Shown: piece by piece, positions 44,654 to 54,484 of the stretch | How the letters are laid out: each line of letters starts with the position of its first letter | Position numbering within the stretch: the stretch's first letter is position 1 | The notes under the pieces: generated by a model | Told to the model about the DNA's origin: nothing | Database searches by the model: none | The model's input: the letters and a program-made list of their open reading frames with translations, nothing else | Position numbers and translations under genes: made by a program | DNA from: Desertimonas sp963732335 | GTDB lineage: Bacteria > Actinomycetota > Acidimicrobiia > Acidimicrobiales > Ilumatobacteraceae | Reading direction: 5' to 3' | Assembly: GCA_963732335.1 (NCBI GenBank) | Contig: CAVSZO010000002.1 | Coordinates: forward strand, 62,001 to 126,000 | DNA: 64,000 nt

Positions 44654-46546
44654 TCATCCTGTCCCGGCGATCTTGACCTCCTGCTGTGCGGCGCGGAATG
44701 CGGCGGTGAGGGAGTCCAGGTCGTAGGCGCCGTAGTGGCGACGTCCGTTGATGAAGAACGTCGGGGTTCCGGCCACTCCGCTCTCATCGGCACTCTGCAC
44801 GTCCCGAGCCACGCGCAGCGCGAAGCGTCGCGACTCGATGTCGTCGGAGAACCGGGCCTGGTCCAGCCCGAGCTGGCGCGCATAGGCGAGCAGGTCTTCG
44901 ACGGTCAACGCGTCCTGGTGCGCAAGAAGCATGTCATGCATCTCCCAGAACCTTTCCTGGGCACCGGCCGCCTCGGCGGCCTCGGCCGCGAGAGCGGCGT
45001 GCTCGTGAACTTCCTCGAGAGGCAGATGGCGGAATACAAAGCGAAGGTCCTGACCGAACGTCTGGACGAGCTGTCGGATCACCGGTTCGGCCCGCCCGCA
45101 GTGCGGGCACTCGAAGTCGCCGTATTCGACGAGCGTGACGTGACCGTCGGCGGGACCACGCACGTGGTCAACGTCAGGATCGACCGCCTCGACCAGGTCC
45201 AACAGTGGCGGCGCAACACGGGCTCTGCCAGCGAGGGCAAGCCGCCGCGGCAGGTGGTCGATCGCTCGGAAGACGACCCAGGCGAGACACGACGCGAGCA
45301 CCGACGCGGCGAGGATGCCGAGCTTGGCGTCGTTGAGGTCGTCACCGTCGAAGGAAATGTCGGCGATGAGGAGCGCCACGGTGAAGCCGATCCCCGCCAC
45401 CGTCGCCGCGCCGACGAGCGATGGCCACGGCAAGGTCAGCGGTAAGCCGCCGAGTCCCCGCCGGGTGAAGAGCCACGTCGCCGCCGTGATCCCAACGAGC
45501 TTGCCGCCGACCAGGCCGACGATGATGCCCAGTGTCACCGGCGACGTGCTCGCTTGCCGCAGGACGTCGCCGTTCAGCTCCACGCCCGCATTCGCCAGCG
45601 CGAAGATCGGTACGATCACGTAGCTCGTCCACGGGGTGAAGAGATGCTGGAGCCGTTCGTTCGGCGAGATCGCCAGTGCAACACCCCGGCTGGCCGATCG
45701 CGCGTACTCCGGTGTCGGCTCCTCACGGAAGAGGCGCCACAGCGCACCGGCGCGTTCGAGATCCCGACGTGCTGGTGGCTGAGCCGTGCCCAGCACGCCC
45801 AATGCGATGCCGGCGATCGTGGCATGCACCCCGGACGAGATCATCGCGATCCACAAACCAAAGGCCACGAGGAAGTACGCGACCCCATGCCGGACACCCG
45901 CCCGCCGCATGATGAGCACAACACCGAACAGCGCCAGGGCCGCCAGCAGCGCGCTGACCGACACGTCCTCGGTGTACGCCAGGGCGACGACGGTGAGCGC
46001 CGCGACGTCGTCGACGATGACCAGTGTCAGCAGGAATGTTCGGATGCTCGGCGCCCACCGTCCACCGACCAGCGCTAGGACCCCGAGGGCGAACGCCGTG
46101 TCGGTCCCTATGGCGATCCCCCAGCCCCGCGCAGTCGACTCGCCGGCGTTGAACGCGAGGTAGATCAACGCTGGCGCGACAATCCCACCGAGTGCAGCGA
46201 CGACCGGTGTCGCAACCCGGCGGCGTTCGCGCAGCTCGCCCATGTCGAACTCGCGGCGGAGCTCGAGACCGACGACGAAGAAGAAGAACGCCATCAGCCC
46301 GTCGTTGACCCACTGTCGAAAGTCGAGCGACAGCTCGCTGCCGCCGACGCGGATCGCGAGCGTGGTGTCCCACAGGTCCTCGTAGCTCGACGACCACGGC
46401 GAGTTCGCCCACACGAGCGCCGCGACTGTCGCCGCGAGCAGAACAACCGCACTCGAGTTCTGGGTCGCGATGAACTCTCGGACAGACCCCGTCAGCCGCG
46501 GCAGGCGACGAGTCTGCGCCGTCAACGGTTGCTGCTGGCGTGCCAC
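44654..46546 (-). CDS. nhaA: Na+/H+ antiporter NhaA fused to DsbA-like thioredoxin domain
   Basis: 630 residues from GTG 46546. Residues 1-420 are NhaA: AALVWANSPWSSSYEDLW, LRREFDMGELRERRRVATPV, GIAIGTDTAFALGVLALVGG and VIVDDVAALTVVALAY with the paired aspartates of helix V. The C-terminal 200 residues are a DsbA-type domain with VEYGDFECPHCGRAEPVIRQ (CPHC active site) and GVAGTPTFFINGRRH (cis-proline loop). This two-domain layout is known in actinobacteria. It couples sodium/pH homeostasis with a thiol domain of unknown partner. Confidence 0.9.
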   Translation of the reverse strand: MARQQQPLTAQTRRLPRLTGSVREFIATQNSSAVVLLAATVAALVWANSPWSSSYEDLWDTTLAIRVGGSELSLDFRQWVNDGLMAFFFFVVGLELRREFDMGELRERRRVATPVVAALGGIVAPALIYLAFNAGESTARGWGIAIGTDTAFALGVLALVGGRWAPSIRTFLLTLVIVDDVAALTVVALAYTEDVSVSALLAALALFGVVLIMRRAGVRHGVAYFLVAFGLWIAMISSGVHATIAGIALGVLGTAQPPARRDLERAGALWRLFREEPTPEYARSASRGVALAISPNERLQHLFTPWTSYVIVPIFALANAGVELNGDVLRQASTSPVTLGIIVGLVGGKLVGITAATWLFTRRGLGGLPLTLPWPSLVGAATVAGIGFTVALLIADISFDGDDLNDAKLGILAASVLASCLAWVVFRAIDHLPRRLALAGRARVAPPLLDLVEAVDPDVDHVRGPADGHVTLVEYGDFECPHCGRAEPVIRQLVQTFGQDLRFVFRHLPLEEVHEHAALAAEAAEAAGAQERFWEMHDMLLAHQDALTVEDLLAYARQLGLDQARFSDDIESRRFALRVARDVQSADESGVAGTPTFFINGRRHYGAYDLDSLTAAFRAAQQEVKIAGTG

Positions 46547-46694
46547 TGCCCACCATGCTGGTGCCCAGCCAGCAACCCATTCCACCGCGTGACAGACGTC
46601 GCCACAGCCACGGCAGCCACCCACGTCGGCCAGTCCAGTCGCTCCGGTGACAATCCGGCGCCAGATGACGCGAACGATCTGCTTGCGGTCTCGG

Positions 46695-47552
46695 TCAGCG
46701 TGCTGCCGCAGATCCGATGGTTGCGTAGGTTCCGCTCCACCAGGCCGTGACGAGCGCGGCGTACTCGTCGGCGGCGTCCTCCCACGTGAAGTGTCCGGCG
46801 TCGATGATGTCGAGCTTGCTGGTGGGCAGCCGCCCATGGAGAAACCTGGCGTTGACCGGCGGCACCGCCCGGTCTCGCCCGCCGGCGATGATCTGCACCG
46901 GGGTCTGTATCTGCGGCAGCAGATCGCAAAGGAGTGGGAGCTCTGTTGGGTAGGAGCGCACGTAGCGCATCGACTCGACGAAGCGGTCGCCCTCGTAGGA
47001 CGCGAGGTAGTCGTCGCGGACGAAGTCGGGGAGCGCGTGCCGCTCGATGTCGGTCAGCGCGCCGGCGACGATCTGCCGCGGGTCGGCGCTGCGGTACCCG
47101 TCGAGATCGGGCGCTTCGACCCAGTCCTTGAGCACCCCACCCAGCTGAAGTGGAAACACCGAGCATCCACTCCCGACGACAAGGCTGCGAAAACGGCGAG
47201 GAAATAAGGCCGCGGCGAAGAGTGAGGCCGCGGTGCCAACGTCGGGACCGACGAGGTGCGGCTCCTCGAGACCGAACGTGTCGGCGACGCGAACAAGGAA
47301 GTCGCCCATCGTCCGCGGCGAGAGCAGTTCATCGCGACGCTGGGAGTGGCCGAAGCCGGGCAAGTCGATCGCCACCAGATGCGTGTTTTCGGCGAGTCGC
47401 GCCCAGGTCGGCTCGAAGGCGAGCAGGCTCTCCGGCCACGGGCTCAGCAGAAGGGCGTGATCGTCGCGGTCTTCGCTCTGGGCGAAACGGATGGACAACC
47501 CGTCGATCGTTCGGAACCGCATCTCGAACGACGGGTTCATCCAGATGCTCAC
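46695..47552 (-). CDS. Alpha/beta hydrolase with aspartate nucleophile position
   Basis: 285 residues from GTG 47552 (GGGAG upstream); ATG 47540 is possible. LLLSPWPESLLAFEPTWARL, VAIDLPGFGHSQRRDEL and LVGPDVGTAASLFAAALFPR give the fold. The elbow is G-P-D-V-G, so aspartate takes the place of serine as in haloalkane dehalogenases and epoxide hydrolases. The catalytic His lies in DIIDAGHFTWEDA, and PVQIIAGGRDRAVPP is the acid-bearing strand. Motif E10 lies 77 bp upstream, so it is an effector gene beside LAL-C. It is intact. Confidence 0.85.
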   Translation of the reverse strand: MSIWMNPSFEMRFRTIDGLSIRFAQSEDRDDHALLLSPWPESLLAFEPTWARLAENTHLVAIDLPGFGHSQRRDELLSPRTMGDFLVRVADTFGLEEPHLVGPDVGTAASLFAAALFPRRFRSLVVGSGCSVFPLQLGGVLKDWVEAPDLDGYRSADPRQIVAGALTDIERHALPDFVRDDYLASYEGDRFVESMRYVRSYPTELPLLCDLLPQIQTPVQIIAGGRDRAVPPVNARFLHGRLPTSKLDIIDAGHFTWEDAADEYAALVTAWWSGTYATIGSAAAR

Positions 47553-47628
47553 CGTGCAGCTCCCAAGTGCTCGAGGTTGCACTCGCTCGACGAGTTCATC
47601 CCGCCCAAGTGTCGTCCGCCCGGGCCGC

Positions 47629-47665
47629 GCTGGCATCCGCCAGTGGACAGCGCGAGTGGCCAGTC
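47629..47665 (+). promoter_or_regulatory. LAL-cassette motif E10, long form
   Basis: GCTGGCATCCGCCAGTGGAC, AGCGCGAGTGGCCAGTC. It lies 41 bp from the 3' end of LAL-C. GACACT is 15 bp after the core on the hydrolase side. Confidence 0.7.
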
Positions 47666-47706
47666 TTGGCCTGGCAGCGCGCCGACACCGGAGCCAGCCA
47701 GCGAGG

Positions 47707-50474
47707 CTAGAGCGGCAGGACGGTGGTCGGGTCGCTGGGCAGGACGCGGTCGAGCTGGTTGCGCGAGCTGATGTCGAGCTTGGTGAAGACCTTGTGCAAG
47801 TGGTACTGGACGGTGCGCGGACTGATGAACATCCGGGTGCCGATCTCCGGGTTCGAGAGTCCGTCGCGGGCGAGCCGGGCGATCTGCCGCTCCTGTGCCG
47901 TGAGCTCGTCGCGCGTTTCCACCGTGCGTTTGCGGACAGTCTCGCCCGTGGCCAACAGCTCGCGCCGCGCCCGCTCGGCGAACGCCTCGATGCCCATCGT
48001 CGCCAGCATCTCGTGGGCGGCGCGCAGCTCCTCGCGCGCGTCGACCCGCCGGTTCTCGCGTCGCAGCCACTCGCCGTAGAGCAGATGGGCGCGGGCGAGC
48101 TCTACGCGGATGCTCGTCTGGCCAAGGCGGTCGATGGACTCGCGGTAGAGACTCTCAGCGGCGTCGCCTTGGCTGAGCAGGGCGCGGACGCGGGCTTCGA
48201 TCCCCAGCGCCCACTCAGTCGGTGTCACCCGCGTGCGCTCGGACAGCCATTCCAGTGCCGCCCTGACAAGCGCCATGTCACCGGTCCTGGACGCCGCCTC
48301 CGCCAGCTCGGGGACGACAAAGGGCCCGTACGCCACCAGATCGCGTTCGAAGACTCGCCAAGCGGCCTCGCGCGCGGCATCGTGGCGACCGAGGCCGTTG
48401 TCGAGCACCGAGCTCGCGTAGGTCGCGAGGTTGGCGCCCAGACCGCCTGCCCTCGCCTCCTGCAAGGTGGCCTCGATCAGCTCGGACGCTTGCGCCTCCC
48501 GGCCGCGCCATGCCGCGAGCATCATCTCGGTAAACACAAGCGGCGGGTTCCCGGTCGCCTCAGCGATCAGGCGCTCTTCTGCGATCAGCTGCGCCGCCGC
48601 GGTCGACTCGCCGGCGACATGGTGGGTCCAGGCGAGGAGGTCGAGCGCAAACTGCAACTGCACGAGCGCGCCCGTGTCGCGAGCGAACTGAACCTGGCGA
48701 GCGGCCAGGGCATGCCAGGAGTCGTAGTCCCACACCTCCAGGGCGACCGTGGCGCTCCAGCGCCAGCGCCCGACGTCGTCGCTGGCGACGCTCAGAGCGA
48801 GAAACGGCTCGAGTGCTCGGGTCAGCGTCGGTGCGGCCGCTTCGTATCCCTCCGTCAAGCGCAGCGCGAACGCGTCGAGCAGGACGTCCACCACCCGCGG
48901 CGGGTCGGGGCCGGGGGGCGCGGCGCGCGCGGCCTCGGCCGCCTCCAGCACGCCGCCGGGGCTGTGCAGGTCGGCGGCCCACATCGCGGCCACGAGCGCC
49001 TCCAGGTGCGTCTCACGCGCGGAGTCGGCGTCGAGTGGCTCGAGGCGTCTGGCTGCGCTGAGGAGCAGCCGAGCAGCGTCGCTGACGTGTTCCTGATCAA
49101 ACGCGATCTGCCCGCGCAGGTGCTCCACCTCAGCGGTCCGCAGCGCGTCAAGCGGGCCAGCCTCGACCGCGACCAACAGTCCCAGTGCCGCGTCGAGCGC
49201 GCCGGCGTCGCGCCTCACCCGGGCCGTCGCGAGCAGGCGCTGGGCACGGCGACCGGGTTCGGGCGTCAGCATCGCTGCGCGCTCGAGGAACGCGGCCGCT
49301 GCTGCCAAGCCCCCGCGCGCTGCGCCCGACCGGCCGAGCGCTCGAGATCCTCGGCGACATCTTCGTCGGCGCCCGGCGCGGCGTGGGACCGGTGCCAGGC
49401 GCGACGGTCGGGGTCGACCTCCGGATCGGTGACCTCGGCCAGGGCGCGGTGCACGTCCTGCCGCTCCTCAACTGACGCCGACCGGTAGGCCGCCGAGCGC
49501 ACCAACGGATGACGAAACCGAACCCGGCCGCCGAACTCGATGAGCCCGGCCTCGACCGCCGGCGTCGCAGCCTCAGTCCCGATCGCGAGCCGCTCGGCAG
49601 CTCGCCACACCAGCGACGGCTCGCCCACCGGATCCGCCGCCGCGAGCTGCAGCAGGTGCCGGGTGTCGGCCGGAAGTGCGTCGAGCCGTCGCCGGAAGCT
49701 CTCCTCGATTCGCCCCGAGAGCCGGACCCCGCCTGGCAGCCCGAACCCGCCCGCCAGCTCAGCAGGCGTCACCCCCCGTACCAACTCCAACAACGCCAAC
49801 GGGTTGCCGCGCGTCTCGCTGACGATCTGGTCGCGGACCCGCGCATCCAGCGGCCCGGTCAACACCGAGTCCAGCAACGCCCGCGCGTCGTCCTCGCGTA
49901 AACCCTCGACGAGCAGCATCGACAATCCCGCCAACTCATCGCTCGCCACGCGAGCCGCGAAGACCAAGCCGACCGATTCTGCTCCTAGACGGCGCGCCAC
50001 GAAGGCGAGGACCTGCGCCGAGGCGCTATCGAGCCACTGCTCGTCATCCACCAGACAGACCAGCGGCCGCTCCTCGGCCACCTCGGAGAGCAAGCTCAGC
50101 ACCGCCAGGCCGACAAAGAAGCGATCCGGCGCCGACCCCGGACTGACGCCGAAAGCGGTTCGCAGCGCATCCCGCTGCGGCACCGGTAATCGCTCGACGC
50201 GATCAAGAACCGACGCCAACAACTGGTGCAACCCGGCGAAGGCGAGCTCCAGCTCCGATTGAACACCAGCGGCCCGCACCACACGGCAGCCCGACGCCTG
50301 CTCGACGACGTACTCCAACAACGCCGTCTTGCCCACGCCCGGATCGCCACGCACCACCAACGTCCGGCTCTCACCAGCGCGGACAGCCTCGATCAGCCCG
50401 TCGAGCACGTCGCATTCGCGGCGCCGGCCCGTTAGCAATGCTGCGCGCCCTGGGATCGGGGAATGTGTCGCCAT
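47707..50474 (-). CDS. LAL-C: MalT-like LuxR-family ATPase regulator, one frameshift
   Basis: About 922 residues. Walker A GDPGVGKTALL spans residues 43-53 and Walker B-like VCLVDDEQWLD about 139-149. Then come the winged/STAND-like ATPase end (LLQLAAADPVGEPSLVWRAA) and TPR-like helices. The C-terminal LuxR domain is LTAQERQIARLARDGLSNPE, IGTRMFISPRTVQYHLHKVF. A single shift near 49300, in a GC-rich stretch after RAGAW, splits it. This is the best preserved LAL here. It is divergent from LUD across motif E3 and convergent with motif E10, so both flanking genes are candidate targets. Confidence 0.85.
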
Positions 50475-50509
50475 CAGCCCGGCACCGACGCTAACCGGCG
50501 TACCGGCCG

Positions 50510-50537
50510 CGACGACTAGCCACTGGCGGATGCGAGC
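50510..50537 (-). promoter_or_regulatory. LAL-cassette motif E3, short form
   Basis: CGACGACTAGCCACTGGCGG then ATGCGAGC. On the minus strand TAGCGT (50488-50493) lies 16 bp beyond and ATG 50474 follows. The plus strand points to the LUD gene 55 bp away. Confidence 0.75.
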
Positions 50538-50591
50538 GTGCCCCGCCCGCCGTCACCCTCGAGGTATGACACACACAAGGTGGACCCGCGA

Positions 50592-51218
50592 ATGAGCCTG
50601 ACCCAGTCAACTAGCCGCTTCACTGCGCTGCCCGACGACCAGACGCTCGCGGCGACCGTCACTGCACTCGAAGAGCATGGATTCAACGTCGACGTCGTCG
50701 ATGACTTCGACGACGCCCGCGACGCGGTCCTCGCCCTCATCCCGGAGGGCTCCTCGGTGATGACCAACACCTCGGTGACGCTGCAGGACACCGGCATCGC
50801 CGACGCGATCAACAATGGCGGACCGTACGAGTCGGCGCGCAACAAGATGCTGGCGCTCGACTTCGCGACGCAGGCGCAGGAGATGAAAGCGATCGGCGGC
50901 CAGGCCGATTTCGCCCTCGGCAGCGTCCACGCGGTCACTCGCGACGGAGCTCTGTTCATCGCCTCGGCCTCAGGGAGCCAGCTCGCCTCGTACGCCTGGG
51001 GCGCCGCCACCGTCATCTTCGTTGTCGGGGCCCAGAAGCTCGTCCCCACGGCGGAAGCGGCACGCCAACGGATCCTCGAACACAGCCTGAAACTGGAGGA
51101 CGCGCGGGCCTACGCCGCCTACGGGCAGAACAGCTTCGTCGGAAAGATTCTGGAGATCCACCAAGAGTTGCCCGGCCGCATCCACGTCGTCCTCATCCGC
51201 CGATCGGTCGGATTCTGA
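50592..51218 (+). CDS. LUD-domain protein (LutC-like)
   Basis: 208 residues from ATG 50592. DDARDAVLALIPEGSSVMTN, TSVTLQDTGIADAIN, FALGSVHAVTRDGALFIASA and SGSQLASYAWGAATVIFVVG are characteristic of the LUD domain (lactate utilisation, formerly DUF162). The domain accompanies the LutABC lactate oxidation complex, but here no LutA or LutB is present. It is the first gene of a long plus-strand operon and the effector-side neighbour of LAL-C. Three relics of the same gene lie beside other LAL sites. Confidence 0.85.
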   Translation: MSLTQSTSRFTALPDDQTLAATVTALEEHGFNVDVVDDFDDARDAVLALIPEGSSVMTNTSVTLQDTGIADAINNGGPYESARNKMLALDFATQAQEMKAIGGQADFALGSVHAVTRDGALFIASASGSQLASYAWGAATVIFVVGAQKLVPTAEAARQRILEHSLKLEDARAYAAYGQNSFVGKILEIHQELPGRIHVVLIRRSVGF

Positions 51219-51228
51219 GAGCCTGTCG

Positions 51229-52131
51229 ATGCCAGCGAGTACGGCGATTTCGGGGAGTGTGGGGCTGGCCCGTCGAGCGCGCCTCACCCGACTGATCCAG
51301 GGCGGCCCGGCGGCAATTCTGACGGTCGCGTTGTTGACCGGCTGCGCCAACGACGGGCCGATACCCCGTGCCGCGGCGATCACCATCTCGTTGGACGACT
51401 TCGCCATCGAGGCTCCAGACGTCGTGCCCGCCGGGCTCGTCGAGGTGCACGGACTCAATGACGGCGACGAGACGCACCAGGCGGTCTTCGCCGAGTTGCC
51501 CGACGGGGTCACGGCCAACGAGTACGTATCGACGTTCCTGCAGGACCCAGCCGCCACCTTGGACGCGACGGATCTTCGCGGTGGGCTGCAGTTCGTCCGA
51601 CCCGGACACGGCCAGGACGTGACGGTGCAGCTCGAACCGGGACGCTACCTGCTTTGGTGCGGACTGCCGGGTCCGGGACCCGGCGAGTCACATCTGGCCC
51701 ACGGCATGTGGACTGAGCTGACGGTCGAAGACCGAGCAGGCCTCGACGCGCCGATCCTCGACGCAGTCCCGTCGGCCGGCACGATCGAACTGATCAACTG
51801 GGCGTTCGCCGCCCCCGACACGCTGCGCGCCGGCGAGGTCTACACCGTCGTCAACTCGGGCACACAGGTACACGAGATCGGCATGGCCTCGTTGGCGAGC
51901 GGCGCCACCCGTGACGACGTGCTGGCGTTCCTGTCCGGTGAAGCACCGGCAGGTGCCCCTCCACCGTTCACCGATCTCAGCGGCACCGGGCTGCTCAGTC
52001 CGGGCACACGGCAGACGTTGGCGATCGACGTACCACCGGGCCGGTACGTATTGGTCTGCTACCTCCCCGACCCCGACGACGGTCAGCAGCATTTCATGAA
52101 AGGCATGATCCACGTTGTCGACGTCGTCTGA
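51229..52131 (+). CDS. Lipoprotein with two cupredoxin-like domains
   Basis: 300 residues. A twin-arginine-free signal, ILTVALLTGCAND, ends in a lipobox cysteine (about residue 39), so it is exported and anchored. Two repeats follow: one with HQAVFAELPDG, GRYLLWCGLPGPGPGESHLA and HGM, and a second with HEIGMASL, GRYVLVCYLPDPDDGQQHFM and KGM. The Cys-x(n)-His-x(n)-Met pattern resembles type 1 copper ligands. It lies 10 bp after LUD. An electron-transfer or copper-binding role is probable. Confidence 0.8.
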   Translation: MPASTAISGSVGLARRARLTRLIQGGPAAILTVALLTGCANDGPIPRAAAITISLDDFAIEAPDVVPAGLVEVHGLNDGDETHQAVFAELPDGVTANEYVSTFLQDPAATLDATDLRGGLQFVRPGHGQDVTVQLEPGRYLLWCGLPGPGPGESHLAHGMWTELTVEDRAGLDAPILDAVPSAGTIELINWAFAAPDTLRAGEVYTVVNSGTQVHEIGMASLASGATRDDVLAFLSGEAPAGAPPPFTDLSGTGLLSPGTRQTLAIDVPPGRYVLVCYLPDPDDGQQHFMKGMIHVVDVV

Positions 52132-52152
52132 CGGCAACGCCTCGGGCGCGCC

Positions 52153-52444
52153 ATGAACCCATCGTGTGGTCACCTCGACCAAGTCAGAGATGTGACGCCG
52201 AGCAGCGAAGGCTGCGAGGACTGTCTGCGCATCGGTGGCCGGTGGGTGCATCTGCGGATGTGCATGTCGTGCGGCCACGTCGGTTGCTGCGACAACTCGC
52301 CGAACCGGCACGCCACCGCCCACTTCCGCTCGCAGCAGCCACCCGATCATCCAGTCCTTCGAGCCGGGCGAGGACTGGTGGTACTGCTACGTCGACGACC
52401 TCGCCTTCGCCGTCGACGGCGCACCGTCGTTCGCCCACCGATGA
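52153..52444 (+). CDS. UBP-type zinc finger protein, frameshifted
   Basis: The ATG at 52153 starts MNPSCGHLDQVRDVTPSSEG, then CEDCLRIGGRWVHLRMCMSC and GHVGCCDNSPNRHATAHF, the Cys/His ligands of a ZnF_UBP domain. A shift near 52345 leads to HPIIQSFEPGEDWWYCYVDD, the usual end of the bacterial version, stopping at 52444. The eukaryotic domain binds free ubiquitin C-termini; the bacterial role is unknown. The stop overlaps the next start by 4 bp, so it is translationally coupled within the LUD operon. Confidence 0.85.
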
Positions 52445-53499
52445 GCGCCGGACCCGCCACCGCGCTGGGCGGCACGCCCAGTTCGGCTCGCCGCAGATCG
52501 CCAGCTCGGCCGTCGTGATCGGTGCGGCACGGCTGGGTGAGGGATCAGCTGCTCGCCGAGGGCGCCGTGATCCGCTCCGACGACGACGCCGTGGAGGTAG
52601 GCACCGGGTCGGCCGTGCTCGAGAACTCCGTCGTCGTCGGCAACCGCACGATCCCGACGACGATCGGGCGGCGCACCACCTTCGGCCATCGCTGCATCGT
52701 GATCGGGGCAACGGTGGGCGACCTGTGCGAGATCGGCAACGCCTCCAAACTGATGCCCGGCGCCCGCCTCGGCGACCGTGTCTTCCTCGGCGAGGGCACC
52801 GTCGTGCCGACGGGGATGACCTTGCCGAGTGACGTCGTCGCCGTCGGACGGCCCGCCCGGGTCATCCGCACGGCGTCGGCCGACGACCTCGCCCGCCTCG
52901 TCGCCTTGCGCGACGGGGACCTGACGATCCCGCCGCCGACCGCCATCACCGTCGAAGACACCCAGGAGACGATCACCATGGGCCAGCTCTACGAGTATCG
53001 AGGCATCGTGCCGACCATCGCGGCGTCGGCGGCCCTGTTCCCGACCGCCGAGATCACCGGCGACGTCGTCGTCGGCGAACGCACGATCATCGGCGCCGGC
53101 GTCAAGATCATCGGCGACTCCCACGGCCCGGTGCGCATCGGCAGCGACGTCCAGATCCTCGAGAACACTGTCCTGCACCTGCTCCCGGACAACGACCTGA
53201 TCATCGACGACGGCGTGATCGTCGGTCCCGGGGCGATGATCCACGGCTGTCGCATCGGCGCCGGCTCCGTGATCGAACCCGGCGCCATCGTCTGTGACGG
53301 CAGTGTGCTCGGCGCCGGCTCTGTCGTGCGTGCCGGAGCGGTCGTCAAGCAACGCTCCCGCTTCGCCGCCGGCACCGACATCGACGGCTTCCCCGCCATC
53401 GACGTCGGACACATCCCCGCACTCCCCGCGACCCCGGCGTGGGCGCTGCGCCACGACGACCTTCCCGTCCCGACACCCACAGGAGGACCGACCCCATGA
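52441..53499 (+). CDS. Tandem left-handed beta-helix (gamma-carbonic-anhydrase-like) protein, frameshifts near start
   Basis: Hexapeptide repeats begin FGSPQIASSAVVIGAARLGE and run through RRTTFGHRCIVIGATVGDLC and GVVPTGMTLPSDVVAVGRPA-type turns. A second copy then starts MGQLYEYRGIVPTIAASAAL at 52978, the usual N-terminus of this family, with VVVGERTIIGAGVKIIGDSH, HGCRIGAGSVIEPGAIVCDG. No stop separates them. The histidine ligands of a canonical gamma-CA are only partly apparent (FGHRC, DSHG, IHGC). Frameshifts lie near 52470 and 52540. It could be a fused pair of acyltransferase/CA-like trimer subunits. Confidence 0.7.
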
Positions 53500-53937
53500 C
53501 CGGCGTGCGTCACGTCGCCCACGCCGTCGCCTCGACTGGCTCGACCAGACCCGCCTACCGGGTCGACGTCCGCGTCGGCGACCCACCAACTCGTCGCCGA
53601 CGAACCCGCCGCCACCGGTGGTGGCGACCTCGGCCCCACCCCGTTCGGGCTCCTCCTCAGCGCACTGGCGGCCTGCACGGCGACGACCTTGCGCATGTAC
53701 GCCGACCGTCACGGCTGGGCACTCACCTCCATCGACGTCGGCGTCCGCTACGACCTCGACGACGATGGGCGAGGCGCCATCGAGCGCATGATCACCGTCC
53801 CCGTCGACCTTTCCGCCGAGCAACGCCATCGTCTCGCCGACATCGCCGAACGAACCCCCGTGACCCTCGCCGTGCGCGGCGGCACACCGATCAACACCAA
53901 GCTCCGCGAGAACCAAACAACCCGAGCGAGCATCTGA
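53496..53937 (+). CDS. OsmC-family peroxiredoxin-like protein, frameshifted
   Basis: The ATG at 53496, with AGGAGG at 53481-53486, reads MTGVRHVAHAVASTGSTRPA, YRVDVRVGDH. After a shift near 53580 it continues LVADEPAATGGGDLGPTPFG, LLLSALAACTATTLRMYADR (the cysteine of the OsmC helix) and ITVPVDLSAEQRHRLADIAE. OsmC/Ohr proteins reduce hydroperoxides by a two-cysteine mechanism; only the AACTA cysteine is evident. It starts within the stop of the preceding gene (4 bp overlap). This fits the redox theme of the operon. Confidence 0.85.
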
Positions 53938-53989
53938 TGGACGACCCGTCGAAACGACCCTGTCGGCACTGAACGGAAGGGAACCGACC

Positions 53990-54484
53990 ATGGCCACTGT
54001 CACGCTGGTCGATGTCAGCAGGTCTTCGACAACGGCGTCCACGTCATCCACGACCTCAGCCTGGACATCGCCGAGAGCGAGTTCCTCGTGCTCGTCGGGC
54101 CGTCGGGCAGCGGCAAGTCCACCGCCTTGCGGATGGTCGCCGGGCTGGAGTCGATCACCAGCGGTGAGATACGTATCGGCGACAAGGTCGTCAACGACGT
54201 CCAGCCGAAGGACCGCGACATCGCCATGGTCTTCCAGAACTATGCGCTGTACCCGCACATGACGGTGTTCGACAACATCGCTATCGCCACGACCTGCCCA
54301 CCAACGTGTTCGTCGGCGCCTTCATCGGGCCCCTTTCGATGAACCTCTACGACGGCACGCTGACGTTCGGCGGCGACACCGGGTCGATCCAGATCGGCTC
54401 ACAAACCATCGCCATCCCGACTGTGACGTTCACCAAGCGACGTGCGATCACCTCGGACGGCTACACCGGCCGCAACTCGGCGTG
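53990..54484 (+). pseudogene. Sugar ABC transporter ATPase (UgpC/MsmX-like), internal deletion
   Basis: The N-terminus in two frames reads VFDNGVHVIHDLSLDIAESE, FLVLVGPSGSGKSTALRMVA (Walker A) and DRDIAMVFQNYALYPHMTVF (Q-loop). Then, just after DNIAI, it jumps to DLPTNVFVGAFIGPLSMNLY and DGTLTFGGDTGSIQIGSQTI, the C-terminal regulatory domain. The signature motif LSGGQ, Walker B and about 200 residues are missing. These ATPases are shared by many carbohydrate importers. The deletion renders it inactive. Confidence 0.7.

Noticed and set aside
47491..49488. A 665-codon plus-strand frame opposite LAL-C
   Set aside because: It is the antisense of a regulator gene with clear Walker and helix-turn-helix motifs. 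GC-rich codon bias leaves such antisense frames open. The protein has no recognisable domain.
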